NCBI GenBank assembly: GCA_017562135.1
Contig: QEYB01001278.1
Coordinates: 1-45,606, forward strand
Source: Dipylidium caninum
Taxonomy: Eukaryota; Platyhelminthes; Cestoda; Cyclophyllidea; Dipylidiidae
Direction: 5' to 3'
DNA length: 45,606 nucleotides
Shown one piece after another: positions 12,401 through 23,329 of this stretch. The notes under the pieces were generated by a model. That model was not told where the DNA came from. It made no database searches and saw only the letters and a list, made by a program, of their open reading frames with translations. The number at the start of each line of letters is the position of its first letter. The stretch's first letter is position 1. A program made the translations under genes and the position numbers.

Positions 12401-15400
12401 AAGCGTTACTCAGTTGAGATTTAACAGAGATCGCCAAAGCTTGTTCTGGTTTTGAGGAGAGCGAGGGTGAAGGTAAGGAGGGAGAGCAGGAAAGGGGAGG
12501 AGAGGGAACGGGGCCCGGTAGTGTGCCCATTCCTCCCAGGGCTGTTGTGCATTGAGTGCGACGGAGATTAGCGAATTCCGCCTGGTACACAAAAGCGAGA
12601 TATTACCGGTACCCCTGTACAAAGAGTAACTAGTTCTCCCTACATACTTGCATATCACCGAGACATCTCTCGAGATGATCATAACGATGTCGCCATTCGC
12701 TATTCTCCTGACGTAAGTGGGCATTCTCTTGTCTCAGTTGGTCAAGCTTGTGCTCCAAGCGTTCCAAATACTGTAAATTAAGCCAGAATAAATACATATA
12801 TTTGCGAAAGTTATGATAAGCGGCTTCTGTCAAACAACCTACCCAAAAATGAATGGCAGCACGTAAGGTGACTTACTAAGGAGGCAGAATCCTAATCTAC
12901 ATACGGCAATTGAGCAAGGCGTAATAGGAGGACGCAAAAGAAATAAGTCCATAAAAGTGGCACCGCTAAAGTTTAGATAAGCCAAATTCCAAGTTGAATG
13001 CGAAACCATACATTGACACCACTACTAAACCCACGTCAAGATTACACAAAGAAAATGTAACAATCTTTGAAATAAGAGTATGGGTTGGTAAACAGTAGCT
13101 TTACCAAACAATTTTTTGACCTAGGCAGTACACACTCAAAGTAATTGACGATGAAGTTAATGGGATTTGCACACAACCACTGTAAACAAAGTTAGCTAGG
13201 CTCTACCCATCAGCTATAACCACAAAATAATCCACCTGGTATCACGTAAAATATAAACAATATAAAAGCAGTTATTAGAGACAACAGAATATTTACACAC
13301 CTCCTTCTTCCGGAGTCGGCTAAGGCAAGCAGCCTGGCGATTCCTGATCATGCGTTCTTGCTTTTTGACTAACTTATCGAAGCTCTCCGATTCCATAGAG
13401 GGCGAGACGACTTGAAAGGAACTGGAGAAAGTAAAATCGTCGATAACCGGGAGACTGACTACAGCAGGTACGAGAGCAGTGCATCGATCCTCACGTTCAC
13501 CAGATGGGGCTGGGTAGTACCTGCCAACATTGAGACCGCAAATTGATGACATAGGTGGTCCCGCGGTCCCGTGTTCACTCTGCTAGAGCAAATGTATTAT
13601 TGTCGGTTTAAAATAAGTAGGGCTAACAAACAACAGCGAAGCATAGGATAACTTTAGAAAATTTATGATAGGCTTAAACTTATTGCATCATTACAAGTCA
13701 AATTTAATGGAAATAGTACCAGCTCAGGAGCAACAAAAAATTAAATTAAGCAAGTAGTGTGGAATCGTATAGGCTAATTTTTCGGCACAATGCCAGTTGT
13801 CTCATAAGACGTAATATTGAATAGAATGCACCACTTCCGGACAGTATAACTGATGCTCCTAACGGTATTCAATCGGAGATTACGCTATTACTAGAAGAGA
13901 CTAGATTCCTGAAGCTTAGGAGACCCTATGATATTCAAGACAGCTACACAATTCACGTGGCTTCATTCAGACTTTGAAAGCCAAACACGGTGATGCTTAT
14001 TCGGAATACACGAAGGTATTGAAATGAACACATCTCCAAAAGTAGTGTGAACCTAAACAAAAAAGATTGGAAGGCAAGGCCATTTTTAGTACTTTAGGAA
14101 GACGAGGTTAGTGTGATAATCTGCCACAAAATTTGTCCATACGCATATTGAAGAATTGGTGCAAGAATAGATGGAAAAGTAATTGACATGAAAAGCTATA
14201 TACATATTAATTTTTGGACACATCGATGTTTTAATAAAATGGCGAAAATAAAGGACATAAAACCGTGGTTCTAAAATACAAGAAAATTAATATTATTTGT
14301 CCGATATAGTCTCCTCAACCAATGCTGGCGAAACCTCCATTTGGCGTTAAAAGCATGGAGTAAATGGGTCATTTAAACCTCCCGATAGGTTTGAGAATGC
14401 TATCAGTTTTGAATCATACAAGACAATGCTTTACCTAATAAAAAATGAAATGCAAATCTTGTAGGAAAAAAGGCCGCGTCATTAATATATTGCAATACTA
14501 CATCAGAGAAAGGAAATGCAAGCCCATTTTTAAATAACGATCGTGAGAAATTAAAGATGGGAGATTTACAATTTGTGAACTTATAATATCGGTTTAAAAC
14601 TCTCATTCATAGTTTACCATTCTATTGAATTGATAAACAATTTGCACAAGCAGAAACAATAAGTAAACTGACAATTAGGCAACTACATCATTATTGAATA
14701 TCTCTTAAAGACAATAAAGATAACCCACACTTTGCCCATGTGAAAGGATACGAGGTATTTTGGCCGGAGCGTGATTTGAGACCCCAATTTGCCGAATAAT
14801 GGCTGAAAAGTAAAAGGAATCGTCCAATTTGTGTTCGCGAATATTATACATTAGGAACTAAAACCCAAAATTTACATTTATTAAACTCCAGAATGTTCGA
14901 AGTTAAACAAACTCATATTACTCAGATCACGTTAGAAAATGCATTTTACATGTCTAAAATAACATACGGGTACAACTATAGGGCTCCGTTTTAACAACAG
15001 AAGTGCTCCGAAGTAATGGACGAGTGGAAGAGGAGGCAGATGCTGTAGATTGAACAGCGAGCAAATCGCACGATGCAGTGATAAGAGGTTCCGGCGTTTT
15101 CGGATGTTTGGTCTTTGAGAAAGTAGTCTGGGAAACCGTGATGGCAGAACCAGAATCGACATTATTGCCAACTATCACTGTGTGGGAGAGGTGATCGTTA
15201 GTCGAAGCAATTGGATCCGGGAGGTCAACGCTCCCCTGCTCTATGTCGCAGAGGAAGGGGTGAAGTTTATCACCATGGTCTAACGAAATGAAATAACAAA
15301 CGTTATTATCTGAACTTAGGAAAGGTATCAAGTGCATTTTTTAAGTCGTACTGCTAATGCCGCTGTCACTGTCAGAGGTATCGGCAATCGGTTCAAGTAA

Positions 15401-15586
15401 AACATCGTTGGGTAAGCCGAATAGGCTGAGATCAGTATTTGAGTCGTCGAAAATACTCTCGAGACCTGAATCCAGTTCTAATAAAGGAAGCTAAGGCTGT
15501 AAATTATTTAACTTACTCAGCTCTTCATTATCAAAATCAACCAGATCGCACAAAGGAAAAGATTCAGTTTCACCCGAAAAATCCAT
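9403..15586 (-). CDS. ATF6: ATF6-like membrane-bound bZIP transcription factor
   Basis: ATF6 is an ER membrane protein that is cut in the Golgi under ER stress, releasing a bZIP transcription factor. The exons read on the minus strand are 15517-15586 (ATG at 15586), 15352-15465, 14968-15309, 13301-13582, 12648-12770, 12377-12581, 11482-11748, 10590-10807 and 9403-9582. The N-terminus is acidic and serine-rich, as in an activation domain. Exon 13301-13582 ends in the basic region 'RMIRNRQAACLSRLRKKE', which fits ATF6 better than CREB3. The next exon is a leucine zipper ('LERLEHKLDQLRQENAHL'). Exon 11482-11748 carries one membrane span, 'SLFAIVCLLLLNFSITPL', with the Asn and Pro expected for site-2 protease cutting. 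The luminal part has NRT and NTT glycosylation sites. Phases agree except between 14968 and 13582, where a small exon is probably missing. The donors at 12377 and 10590 have alternatives (12410 and 10564). Confidence 0.82.
13583..14967 (-). other. Intron region of the ATF6-like gene
   Basis: About 1.4 kb between the third and fourth recognised ATF6 exons. The flanking phases (1 before, 0 after) require an unrecognised exon whose length is 3n+2. The stretch is AT-rich and I see no convincing exon, repeat or RNA gene in it. Confidence 0.5.
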
Positions 15587-15607
15587 ATCGGAGAATGCCG
15601 ATCGGAA

Positions 15608-15635
15608 CTAGAAGACACAGGTATAAACAAAGAAA
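15608..15635 (-). promoter_or_regulatory. Strong splice acceptor just upstream of the ATF6-like start codon
   Basis: On the minus strand a pyrimidine-rich tract ends in TCTTCTAG about 22 bases before the ATG at 15586. It would serve either as the acceptor of a 5' UTR intron or as a spliced-leader addition site. No spliced-leader gene was recognised in the window. Confidence 0.45.
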
Positions 15636-16531
15636 CAATATGAAGGAAAGTATACTTAGGAGTAGTGTATTTCAGCGGACTTTATTTAGAAAGATATCCG
15701 TTCACACCTACGCATATTTTGAAAATTGCAAGGGCCAAGTCTAGTACATTAGTCCCATTTGCACAAACTCATGGAAAAACATGGAGAATATCCTAAAAAC
15801 CAGACTCGTTAACTTCCGTAAGCGCCACCGTTTTTATTCTATATAAGCACATAAATTTAAGTGCCACAAACCGCGTTGACGGCGGTTAGTTACCGTGGAA
15901 TTAGGTAAGATCTAGTTCTAATATCCATTAAGACGAGGTCGAAAGGGGGAAAATACAGCAAGACGGTGGGTTTCGCGATGGGTTGACCAAATGTTCACTT
16001 ACCCGCTATACACCACACACGACAATATAGCGCACTAACGACAGGAAACCAGCGGCATGCAGGGTTCTAGGCCAATCGTCGCGACAAAGTCTTCTCTTGT
16101 GTGATAAATATCATTTCTATTAAATCTTGCAGCTAAATAATTTGTAGTTAAATTTTGTTTAAATGCGTGAAATCATTCTTGTGTACGCTCTTAGAAGCCG
16201 TTTTTTGATATAAAGCGATGTAAGCAATTATATATCGAGCAACTTAGTGGATTCCCTCCATTAGGGAAATAATATTATGCTCATTGTTACACAGTGGGCG
16301 GCCGCCATGCCTCACGTTACCATCAAAAGAAAGGAGAATAATCACATGGTGCACACTGCCATTCCTCCCTTTCGATTCATCTACTATAGCTTGCCTTCAA
16401 CTTTCCGAGCAGCACTTGAGTAACAACCATTACAACTGAACCAACCGATTCTGCACACTGTCATTTTAACGGAAATTGACATAGCACAGATTCCACTACC
16501 TCTTACAAAGTAAAAGAATGAACTTGATCAA

Positions 16532-17004
16532 TTAATGAGATTTTAACTTGTGCGCTCGTAATTTGCCAATGAAAAATACCACGAGAATGCAGAAACAACA
16601 TGAAGACAAGACTCGGTTGAAAAATTTTGTAAAAATATTTAACGTTGAACCAACGTTGGTAAAAAGAATCAATTTGGACGTTGATGATTCAAGGCTTGCT
16701 TCATTACAAATCTCTACGGCCAGTACTGTACCTGAAAGACAAAACACGAAGTTTAGCATATAAAGGAAGAGGAAGGGAACTTAAATACAATTGGTTTTTG
16801 GAGTCAGTGATTAGTGGTTTACAAAATCAGCAAGTTTTTGATGCACTTTGACTTAAGGTTTAAGGATGCACAAGGTCAGGACATATGAAATAGCACACTT
16901 TTGGAGACTAGAAGAAAACAAGAAAAGCAGCAACAAAGGCTATTCCAGAGTTTAACACCCAGATTCCGATAGTCACCTGGGGTTGTATTTTCTAACAGCA
17001 CCAT
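16532..17004 (-). CDS. Small single-span membrane protein, unidentified
   Basis: Two exons, 16977-17004 (ATG at 17004) and 16532-16731, join in phase to give about 75 residues. The second exon has an excellent acceptor (TTTTGTCTTTCAG). The protein has one hydrophobic segment near the C-terminus, 'SSCCFCILVVFFIG', followed by a short basic tail (KLRAHKLKSH), and no clear signal peptide. That suggests a tail-anchored or type III small membrane protein. I do not recognise the family. Its ATG is only 87 bases past the DOLPP1 stop codon on the same strand, with a strong acceptor in between, so the two may be co-transcribed. The opposite strand is also open over exon 2, but it lacks comparable splice sites. 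Confidence 0.5.
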
Positions 17005-17069
17005 ACTCAAAAGCAAAAATATTTGGGATATAAGTGAGGTTTTGAAGCATAAAGGCTCTTCCGATCTTG

Positions 17070-17087
17070 CTAAAAGAGAAAGAAACT
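17070..17087 (-). promoter_or_regulatory. Intercistronic splice acceptor between DOLPP1 and the small membrane protein
   Basis: On the minus strand a pyrimidine-rich tract ending in TCTCTTTTAG starts 3 bases after the DOLPP1 stop codon and would leave a 65-base 5' UTR before the next ATG (17004). A strong acceptor with no matching upstream donor between two closely packed same-strand genes is typical of trans-spliced operons. The operon reading is an inference. Confidence 0.5.
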
Positions 17088-17090
17088 TGA

Positions 17091-17814
17091 TTAAGCTGTG
17101 GTTTTAATTGCTAAATTGTCCAGTTCTAAAACTTGCCTCTCAGTGATCTGCGAAAAAAGAGGCGTCAGCACGATATGAACAACAAAGAACCACAGAAAAC
17201 CCAGAATCGTCCCTATTAATGCGCCAATCCACACTTGTTCAATGTAGTGATATTCAAGATATACTCTGGAAGTAGTCTAAATAACATTACCTACCTTGTA
17301 AAACATACAACCGTTGACATTAGAAACAGGAAGAAAACGATTGAAAGCCGAACATACTGAGGATAGTGAGAAGGTTGAAGTCGATATTTCACAAAAAGGA
17401 GAAAGTAGGCCGTCATAAAGAATACAAACTGCGCATGATTGGAAGGCATCCCATATGAATGAACGAGTGATCTTGCTAACAGCATAAATTAAGCAGTATT
17501 AATATTACGATGTGTCGGAGGACGAGAACCACGAATGACCTTCTTGATGATCACACATAGAACGTCATTTCCAAGCATTCCAATTGCATAGAATATCTAG
17601 AATGTTGGCTAATTGGATGGTATTACCGTATGCAAGTCACGACGAAAAATCATGAAGATTAGTACACACAAGCGTAAGATTAATGGAACTTGGGAAATCC
17701 AAGCGGCTATGTAGCTAAAGAAATCACCTGAAATCTGGTATTTGCGGGACAAATACCTCTTCTATGCAGTACGAGAAAAGTTTCCAATGGTTTCCAATTT
17801 TGTAAATGATCCAT
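17091..17814 (-). CDS. DOLPP1: Dolichyldiphosphatase 1 (PAP2 family), complete
   Basis: This ER membrane enzyme removes a phosphate from dolichyl diphosphate so that the lipid carrier of N-glycosylation can be reused. Five exons, 17757-17814, 17627-17727, 17509-17596, 17295-17475 and 17091-17265, join with matching phases into 200 residues, somewhat shorter than vertebrate DOLPP1. All three PAP2 phosphatase motifs are present: KX6RP in 'KKVIRGSRP', the PSxH motif in 'YGMPSNHAQF', and RX5H in 'TRVYLEYHYIEQVW'. The start of exon 1 ('NWKPLETF') aligns with the 'WRPV' region of animal DOLPP1 and the C-terminal part keeps 'VLTPLF'. Four or five hydrophobic spans are visible. All four introns are only 29-33 bases long. 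The gene has no competing frame and lies in single-copy, reliable sequence. Confidence 0.93.
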
Positions 17815-17820
17815 TGGGAA

Positions 17821-17830
17821 CTATAAATAT
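17821..17830 (-). promoter_or_regulatory. Splice acceptor upstream of the DOLPP1 start
   Basis: On the minus strand the sequence ATATTTATAG ends 6 bases before the DOLPP1 ATG (17814). With such a short leader it could be a spliced-leader addition site. It is weaker than the other acceptors listed and could be chance. Confidence 0.3.
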
Positions 17831-17849
17831 TAGGAAATACAAAAAACAT

Positions 17850-20800
17850 TGGCAAACGGCTTTATCTTAAGAATTGCCTTTAGCTACGGTACAAAATTTT
17901 ACCGCACGATGAAATTTGTTTCCACAACTAAAAATGTGATAGATAAGACATAGACACCAAGTTGTTAGATCTACAAAACACTACGAGTGATTCGATTGTA
18001 CATTAATCAAAGTTTTATGCCACGTCTAACTGCAAAACGGTCAGGTCCTAAACGGATTCTTGGAGCAATAAGAAATAGTTAAGGCTTAAAATGCTATTCT
18101 CAAACCTGAGACCCTAGATGAATCCGCTACACACTACTACGCAGTCTGATACGACTGGCCCATTCAAGGCGCGTTTATACTAGAAAGGACAAATCTGCCA
18201 AGTAAAACATAATATTTCGAATGTAAAATCGTAAGCATTTCACGGATCATCGTCACTAATACCTACTCAGTAATATAAATTTTATATTTTCAGCTTTAGT
18301 AAAGCGCGATAGCATTGACTTGTTTTGATAATAATTATATAATTCTCTGGGTAAAGATAGCTTTAAATCTTGTCTCATAATACGTTATATGACTAAGTTT
18401 TCAGTTTCTTCTCACTGATTTAATAAATTAGATGCTAATATCTACTTTATAACCCATCGTATTCGACTCGCCACCGCGGAGTCTTGTTTACACGGAACCT
18501 CTTACAGACTAACCTTCGCAGTGCTCCCGGGGTGGGTTTCAGTTTTTACAGAAGGAAAATGATTACGTAGACGGAATGCATAACCACTGGACTGAGCCAC
18601 AAATTCTGTATAGGCTAATGTCGAAGTACTTCATGTCTTTAAAAATCAAACAAGCAAATAGGTTTCTACAATTATCTATGGGTTTCGTCTCTAATATTCT
18701 TAGTCTTTGTTCCTTTAAACATCCCGCACCCATCTAGCACAACATTAGTTTATGGATTGGCTTGAAGGTGGCCACACAACTTCGACAACCTTGAAATACA
18801 TCTGTTATGGCTGTAGTAGACAGGTCTGATCCATAAAGGAAATATCCCAAATTCATTTAGTGGATTTTCTAGAGTGTGGAGCTCAGTTAACATATCCACT
18901 TAGTTAGTCTCACTTGAAATAGTGACATTCTTAAGGCAATGGGCCAGTGATCCCTCCTCCCGTGACCTCGAAGCTTAAACATGAATTTCATATGCTAACG
19001 TTGAAATTCTGTATGATTTAGGCATGTGATCATCACATTAATTTGCAAGTCAATACAGTCATTCTCTTTTCTGTTGACCTTTTCAATTTGGAAGATTAAT
19101 TTTTGTGCCCCACTAGAAGCTTCCTTTGACATATAAACATCTTAACATATTGGGTTTGTTATCATCAAGATCCAGGGATACGCATAAAAAGTCTTTATAC
19201 ATAACCTGAACAGGCGAACCTTTCACCCTAGCATGTCGGAGCGTCGCTTACTCATAGCCATGCGGTATTATCATTTATCCATATACACGAGATGTCATTT
19301 GAAAGAATAAGATAATCTTAGCAGTTTGAAAGTGGCAAACATTGTTAAACGAGAAACTAATCTTAACCAAAAAACCCAGATTGACGACCCCACATACGCT
19401 GAAAGAAGCGTAGCGGGTGTTGATCAAAACGCTGCTCACGCGTAATTTTGTGCGGAATGTGGAGATTTATTGATCGGGTGAAATCGATTTCTCGTCAGCA
19501 AAGCAGGACAATAGGCGGAACGATTAATTGGCCCCTTTTTAGGCAGCACGTCGCACAACGGTGAGAAATCTTATTTGTCGGAATGTCTTTCCTCCATCAT
19601 ATCTGTATATTTCACGATTTCTCTGGAGAGTCTTCTTGATTTCTTTCCTTTTGAGTACGAAAGGCTAATTTTAGGTGAATTTTTAAGAGACGTGATAAAA
19701 CTATGCTAGCCCGTCCTAATTCACGAAAATAAATACCCAATGGAATGACCAATTATGAGTTGATAGGCTCACTTCACCACTCTTGGTTTATCAAAAAGGG
19801 CACTAGACGGAGACAGCTACACTAAATTCTATTCGGCTGCGGAATTTTCTTTATCTCTCTAAATAAAGTCAAGAAACAGGTGGTCAGTGAAACTATTTAG
19901 TGGAGTAGTGCGAAGAGGTCGCCGCCTTCCATCCTCAACCATTACTTGAAGCGACTCCGTTTCTGCATTCCTGGCTGTTGCCAAACTTAATTTTTTTGTG
20001 AAGCACAAGTGTGTTAGCGTCCAAATACTGATAAGCGAGTCAAAGTTAGCTTGTCATTCACTCATTGCACATTATCTCTTAACTGACATGGTAGAATTTA
20101 GGTCGAGGTGGACCACCCTCTTGAGATTGTGTCGGCACCTCGTCCTTTAGTTTTATCTCAAACACACGTAAATTTTTTAGGGTGGTATGTCGACTTGTGA
20201 TTGAGTTTCGTGATTCTTGCATGTCGGATTCAACAAATGCTGTTAATAACTTTGTAAAAAGACAAGAATAAGTGGGGCCAAGAGGGGTGTAACGGGGTGA
20301 GACATTAGCCAGAGGTTTTTTTCGAGTGTTGAAGGAACTACTAACATCATCACGTGGTAGATTCCACAAGTATGCACTTTAAACCCAACATACAGTGTCA
20401 TTAAAAGAGTTTCTGTATGTTAGGACTCAATATCATGTGGCAGTTTCACCTATTTCTCTAGACCTTTGGAATTACTTTAACAAGCTTTTTTTCCTATTCC
20501 TTGAAAAGTCCTCATAATTCGCGTTGTTTTTGGCTCATTTAAACCGTTTAGATGATCCCATGTAGTGAAATTTTGACAGTGGGAATAAAAAAGATGTGAT
20601 GAACGGTGGAGTCTGTGACCTGTAAATGGTGGTTTTTTGGTCAAAATAAGCTTCGCCTTTTAAAAATACGTGGAATTTTTGTTGATATATGTTAATTCGT
20701 CAGCCTACATCGGATTAAATGGTGGTTTCGTACTCGGTTTCTCTCAATAAGGTGGATGCAACTGTTTAATGCGGCAAAATAGGCGACATGGAATAATAAA

Positions 20801-20878
20801 AGCGATGTTAAGATGAGATTTGTGGCTGAGGAAGAGTGAAGATTGAATCATCAGTTTTGGGGCTACTTTTCTTGGTAG
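17850..20878. other. Sparse region with no firm gene
   Basis: About 3 kb between the DOLPP1 5' end (minus strand) and the first recognised exon of the coiled-coil gene (plus strand). It probably holds the promoters of one or both neighbours and unrecognised 5' exons of the coiled-coil gene. The only sizeable frame is the minus-strand one at 20079-20369, listed separately. I saw no RNA gene or repeat family. Confidence 0.5.
20079..20369 (-). CDS. Possible exon or short ORF, unidentified
   Basis: An open frame of 96 codons ending at a TAA (20079), beginning without an ATG. Its composition is protein-like: basic and proline-rich, including 'PRYTPLGPTYSCLF' and a charged C-terminus 'LRVFEIKLKDEVP'. 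No domain was recognised. There is no strong acceptor at its 5' end and no partner exon was found. It could be the last exon of a minus-strand gene upstream of DOLPP1, or chance. Confidence 0.25.
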   Translation of the reverse strand: MWNLPRDDVSSSFNTRKKPLANVSPRYTPLGPTYSCLFTKLLTAFVESDMQESRNSITSRHTTLKNLRVFEIKLKDEVPTQSQEGGPPRPKFYHVS

Positions 20879-22957
20879 ACTTCGACAATCGAGAAGCTGG
20901 AGGAGTCGGTTAAGACGGCATGGGGTAACGTGGCCCTATGGAAGCACCGGTACCTTCGAGAACGAAAGAAATGTGAAGCTCTAGAAGGGAAGGTGGGATT
21001 CTTTTTCTTCGTTAATTACACGACATGATTCTTATTAAATTCCCCTTGTCCTGTTTAGCAATACCATTTAAATTCTTTGCCTCAGGAGGGGATGGCCATT
21101 CGCAAGAATTAGTGAAAATTTACTGAGACTGTGGCAAGATTGGGCTACTCGAATGTATATTAATTTTACCACATGCCATAAGTAATTTGGCAACTTGGCT
21201 GATGTAAAATTTACCTCCGACTCACTATTGCCCGACGAGAGGGAACTGAGTGAGGATTGTAGCGTCCCTTTTACTCCTTGATACTGTGGTAAAATACGGA
21301 TTTTGATGAGAAGTTAATGTCCTGGTCTCCCAGAGGAGGCGTCTGAGGAGGCGTCTGGGGTGGGAATGTTGTAACATCGCCAAGACTTGGTAAGTGGGAC
21401 GCCCAAGTAACATATAATCGCGAATGTGTTGTTCGTAGAGGCGGGATACTTCATCGTCTGGAGTGGATGAGTGCCGAAAACTGAGGAAGCTATATCTGGC
21501 TGCGCTGGAAGCGTGTTCACTCAAAGATGTCGAAATTAACAGACTGCGTCGAGATATGCGCGGCCTGATGCAAGACGTTGACGGGCATTCCATACTGTTG
21601 ACTGCGCACACCAGGAAGAGGGCTAACGCCAAAATTGGTCAGCTTCTTAAGCATCAAGTTGACATTGAACTGGTATTTATAACCCATTCTTTAGTAAGTC
21701 CTTAACACATGGAAAAGAAGTTTGCTTAGGTGAAACATATTTCGGGATTTGCAGGAGAAATCGGTTTTGCAAATGAAGGTTGAGCGTCTTTCGGCAGATT
21801 TGGGGAAATTGCGTTTAATTTGTGAAGAATGTTTGACAAATGACGCTGCAAAGAATAGCAGAGCTACGATTTGTCCAAAGCAGTACGACGCAGCCCTGAT
21901 AGGCCTTCGGCACAATACGGAACTGCAACGTGCACGGTCAGAAGTGGAAAATATTAGACAAGAGTTGAAAATTAAGAATATGGAGGTGATGTGTTTATTT
22001 TGCGGACGTATTCCACTCCATCATTAACAATACCCTTCTATACACAACATAGAAAGATTTAATTAAGATGTAAAACAACCTACCAGCATTCTGGTCGCTA
22101 CTGTAATGACATAGGTGTCGCCTCGAAAACGCGAAGTGGATGGTGAAGACCAAATGAATTTTTTGAGTTAAAACTCCATGATATCTCGTGAGGGTACAGG
22201 AGCAAAGCTTAGTGCAGGCTCCTCTACCTTTAACTTTTAGCAAATATCATAAGTTGGGATCTTATTGTAGGTCCTATTGATAAAATCATCCAACTAACTA
22301 ACGTATGTGTCCTCTCGCTGTTACACTTAACAACAAGGCTATTCGCGTAGTTGGCCCGTCTTCAATCGCAAAAATCACCTACTGGAACGAAAAATCCCAA
22401 ACGAATTCTCAAGGTTTTGTATTTTTCTCCCTCCAAGAAAGCTAATGGTTTGGGATGTCCCCGGTGTGGCCCTAAATTTCACAAGAAAATGCGTACTCAC
22501 AAACAGCAATTTGGAAGACAAATTGGGACATAAATAGAGAATAAGTTTCGTCTTATAAACACTGCCGTACTAGAACTAGAATACATTGAGAGAATATTTT
22601 CTTTCATAGAGAAGAGAATAATTATTTGTAGCAAATACGCGCTTACGCGAGACTTCCCCTGAGAGGGCCGAAACTTCAAAATCTTCATTCCTCATCCAGC
22701 TTGAATCATGCCGGGAGAAATTGGCTCAACTTCAAGAGAATAACCAACGCCAAGAGTTGCAACTAACAATGAGGATAACGGAGTTGGACTCTTACCGGCG
22801 GCGAGAGGAGGAATTACGCAGATCATTCGTTCAGAGGCTCCAATCACTCGAAATGGTGCTCAACATCAACCAAGAAGTTTTCGCCAGTCATGCAAAGGAG
22901 ATTGTGAGACAGAAGAAGCCCGAGCCCGACACCACTGTTGCAAACAAACGCACTTAA
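20879..22957 (+). CDS. Coiled-coil protein, 3' part of gene, family not recognised
   Basis: Five plus-strand exons, 20879-20992, 21439-21672, 21755-21985, 22351-22413 and 22700-22957 (stop), are all in phase 0 and give about 255 residues. The sequence is almost entirely charged heptad-rich helix, for example 'LEESVKTAWGNVALWKHRYL', 'EINRLRRDMRGLMQDVD' and 'RITELDSYRRREEELRRSF', as in centrosomal, ciliary or cytoskeletal scaffold proteins. The C-terminus is a short non-helical lysine- and proline-containing tail. The first recognised exon begins without an ATG, so one or more 5' exons lie upstream and were not found. The donors after 21985 (GTGATG) and 22413 (GTTTTG) are weak. An AATAAA follows the stop by 163 bases. 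Confidence 0.7.
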
Positions 22958-23120
22958 CCAGTCCAACCTTCTCCTCCACTCTAGATACCCATGAAACTAA
23001 AAGGCTTTTGGCCTACCTTAGCCCCCTACTTACTGAGGACATTAAGCTGAGAACCATCAAGCCTCTTTCTCCAATTTTCTCCCAGAAGTGCGTTAAAACT
23101 TGTGTTCATTATTGAACAAG

Positions 23121-23126
23121 AATAAA
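23121..23126 (+). terminator. Polyadenylation signal of the coiled-coil gene
   Basis: A canonical AATAAA lies 163 bases after the stop codon of the coiled-coil gene on the same strand. No other gene on this strand is near. Confidence 0.6.
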
Positions 23127-23284
23127 GAGCTTAGCAAGTGTTACATTTCAATTTTAAAGCCGTTACTTTCCACGTATGCTCCATTACGGCTAAATTGTAC
23201 AAAATCTTTGATGGGCAATTAATACACAAGTGTTGGACAAAAAACAATTTATTGGTCAAAATAAATAAATAAACATATATGCAT

Positions 23285-23315
23285 AATATATATATATATA
23301 TATGTATATATATAC
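23285..23315. repeat. (TA)n microsatellite
   Basis: An alternating TA tract of about 30 bases with one internal G interruption, lying in the gap between the convergent coiled-coil and ZFC3H1-like genes. Confidence 0.9.
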
Positions 23316-23329
23316 ACAGACACGCAAGA

